This document shows positions 47,578-47,766 of a stretch of DNA of 47,766 nt, piece by piece. Below the pieces are notes generated by a model, which saw only the letters and a program-made list of their open reading frames with translations, was not told the DNA's origin and made no database searches. How positions within the stretch are numbered: position 1 is the stretch's first letter; the number at the start of each line of letters is the position of its first letter. The stretch is from a virus: the IMG/VR virus record IMGVR_UViG_3300037234_000357, positions 1 through 47,766 of that record; one strand, given 5' to 3'. The position numbers and the translations under genes were made by a program.

Positions 47578-47766
47578 TGTTTAGTATCCCTTGATCCTGA
47601 TGTAGGATTTTCAGCCATTCCAATATTGCCACTTTCATGTTAACTATTTCACTGGTATCATTAACTGGCAATCCGTAATCATCGCCATGCCTTCTTGCCA
47701 GACCGTCGAGCTCGCAAAGTAGCAATTCAACTTCACGGCCTAATTCATGACTCAGACGGTCAATTT
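47567..47766 (-). CDS. Hypothetical protein spanning the circular join (C-terminal part)
   Basis: Continuation of the ORF at 1-185; this segment reads ...HGDDYGLPVNDTSEIVN, then MKVAILEWLKILHQDQGILN and ends at TAA 47567-47569. Bases 47640-47766 duplicate 1-127 and encode the same residues. Confidence 0.7.
   Translation of the reverse strand, partial: IDRLSHELGREVELLLCELDGLARRHGDDYGLPVNDTSEIVNMKVAILEWLKILHQDQGILNNEM
47640..47766. repeat. Terminal direct repeat, right copy (circular overlap)
   Basis: Exact second copy of bases 1-127. Joining the copies restores one continuous 85-codon reading frame across the junction, which supports true circular closure. Confidence 0.95.

Noticed and set aside
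1-47766. CRISPR array, integrase/attachment site, repressor or insertion sequence
   Set aside because: No regularly spaced repeat arrays, no integrase, transposase or CI-like protein, and no duplicated target sites were seen on reading the window.

Overview
The window is a complete, circularly closed tailed-phage genome. Bases 1-127 recur exactly at 47640-47766, so the unique length is 47,639 bp, and one small gene runs across the join. Essentially every credible gene is on the minus strand, so transcription runs from high to low coordinates and continues across the join from base 1 to base 47639. The head genes are of the lambda type: GpA-type terminase, lambda-type portal, S49 protease with a nested scaffold, DUF2190-like decoration protein, E-like capsid and FII-like connector. 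The tail has a tape measure of 878 aa, which points to a long-tailed, probably siphovirus-like phage. A Sec signal peptide on a virion-type protein and the lambda-like head suggest a Gram-negative, environmental host; this is inference. No integrase, excisionase or CI-like repressor was found, so the phage is probably virulent.

Late block (about 32.1 kb down to 6.9 kb): a GpZ-like protein, a HAD-like phosphatase, small and large terminase subunits, a connector-like protein, two small Cys proteins, portal, protease/scaffold, decoration protein, major capsid protein and FII-like connector. An unusual insert follows, holding a signal-peptide-bearing virion-type protein, an alpha/beta hydrolase with a small membrane protein (the best lysis candidates), a LamG-like stub, a fibre-like protein and coiled-coil proteins. 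After that come the probable tail terminator, tube protein, chaperone, tape measure, distal tail proteins, a repeat-bearing hub-like protein, a PKD-domain protein and a small membrane protein.

Early block, first part (6.6 kb down to 1 and on across the join): it begins at a sigma70-like promoter near 6.67-6.70 kb with twin direct repeats just downstream. It holds a string of very small genes, a DUF2135-like protein of 672 aa, a conserved phage hypothetical and ThyX.

Early block, second part (47.6 kb down to 32.7 kb): this is the DNA metabolism module. It contains a Cas4/RecB-like nuclease, an SMC/RecF-like ATPase, a Sak4-like recombinase, a Gp157 homologue, an SSB-like protein, an ERCC4 nuclease and an XPD/DinG-like helicase with an iron-sulfur cysteine set, together with many small zinc-ribbon and coiled-coil proteins. 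No DNA polymerase, primase or DnaB-type helicase was recognised, so the phage probably borrows the host replisome and relies on recombination-linked replication.

Two gene-poor regions stand out. One is 43.68-44.30 kb, with a promoter-like segment and a perfect 17-bp inverted repeat. The other is 32.16-32.67 kb, just upstream of the packaging genes, with three copies of an 11-bp element and several hairpins. Several GC-rich intergenic hairpins without U-tracts are scattered through this AT-rich genome.
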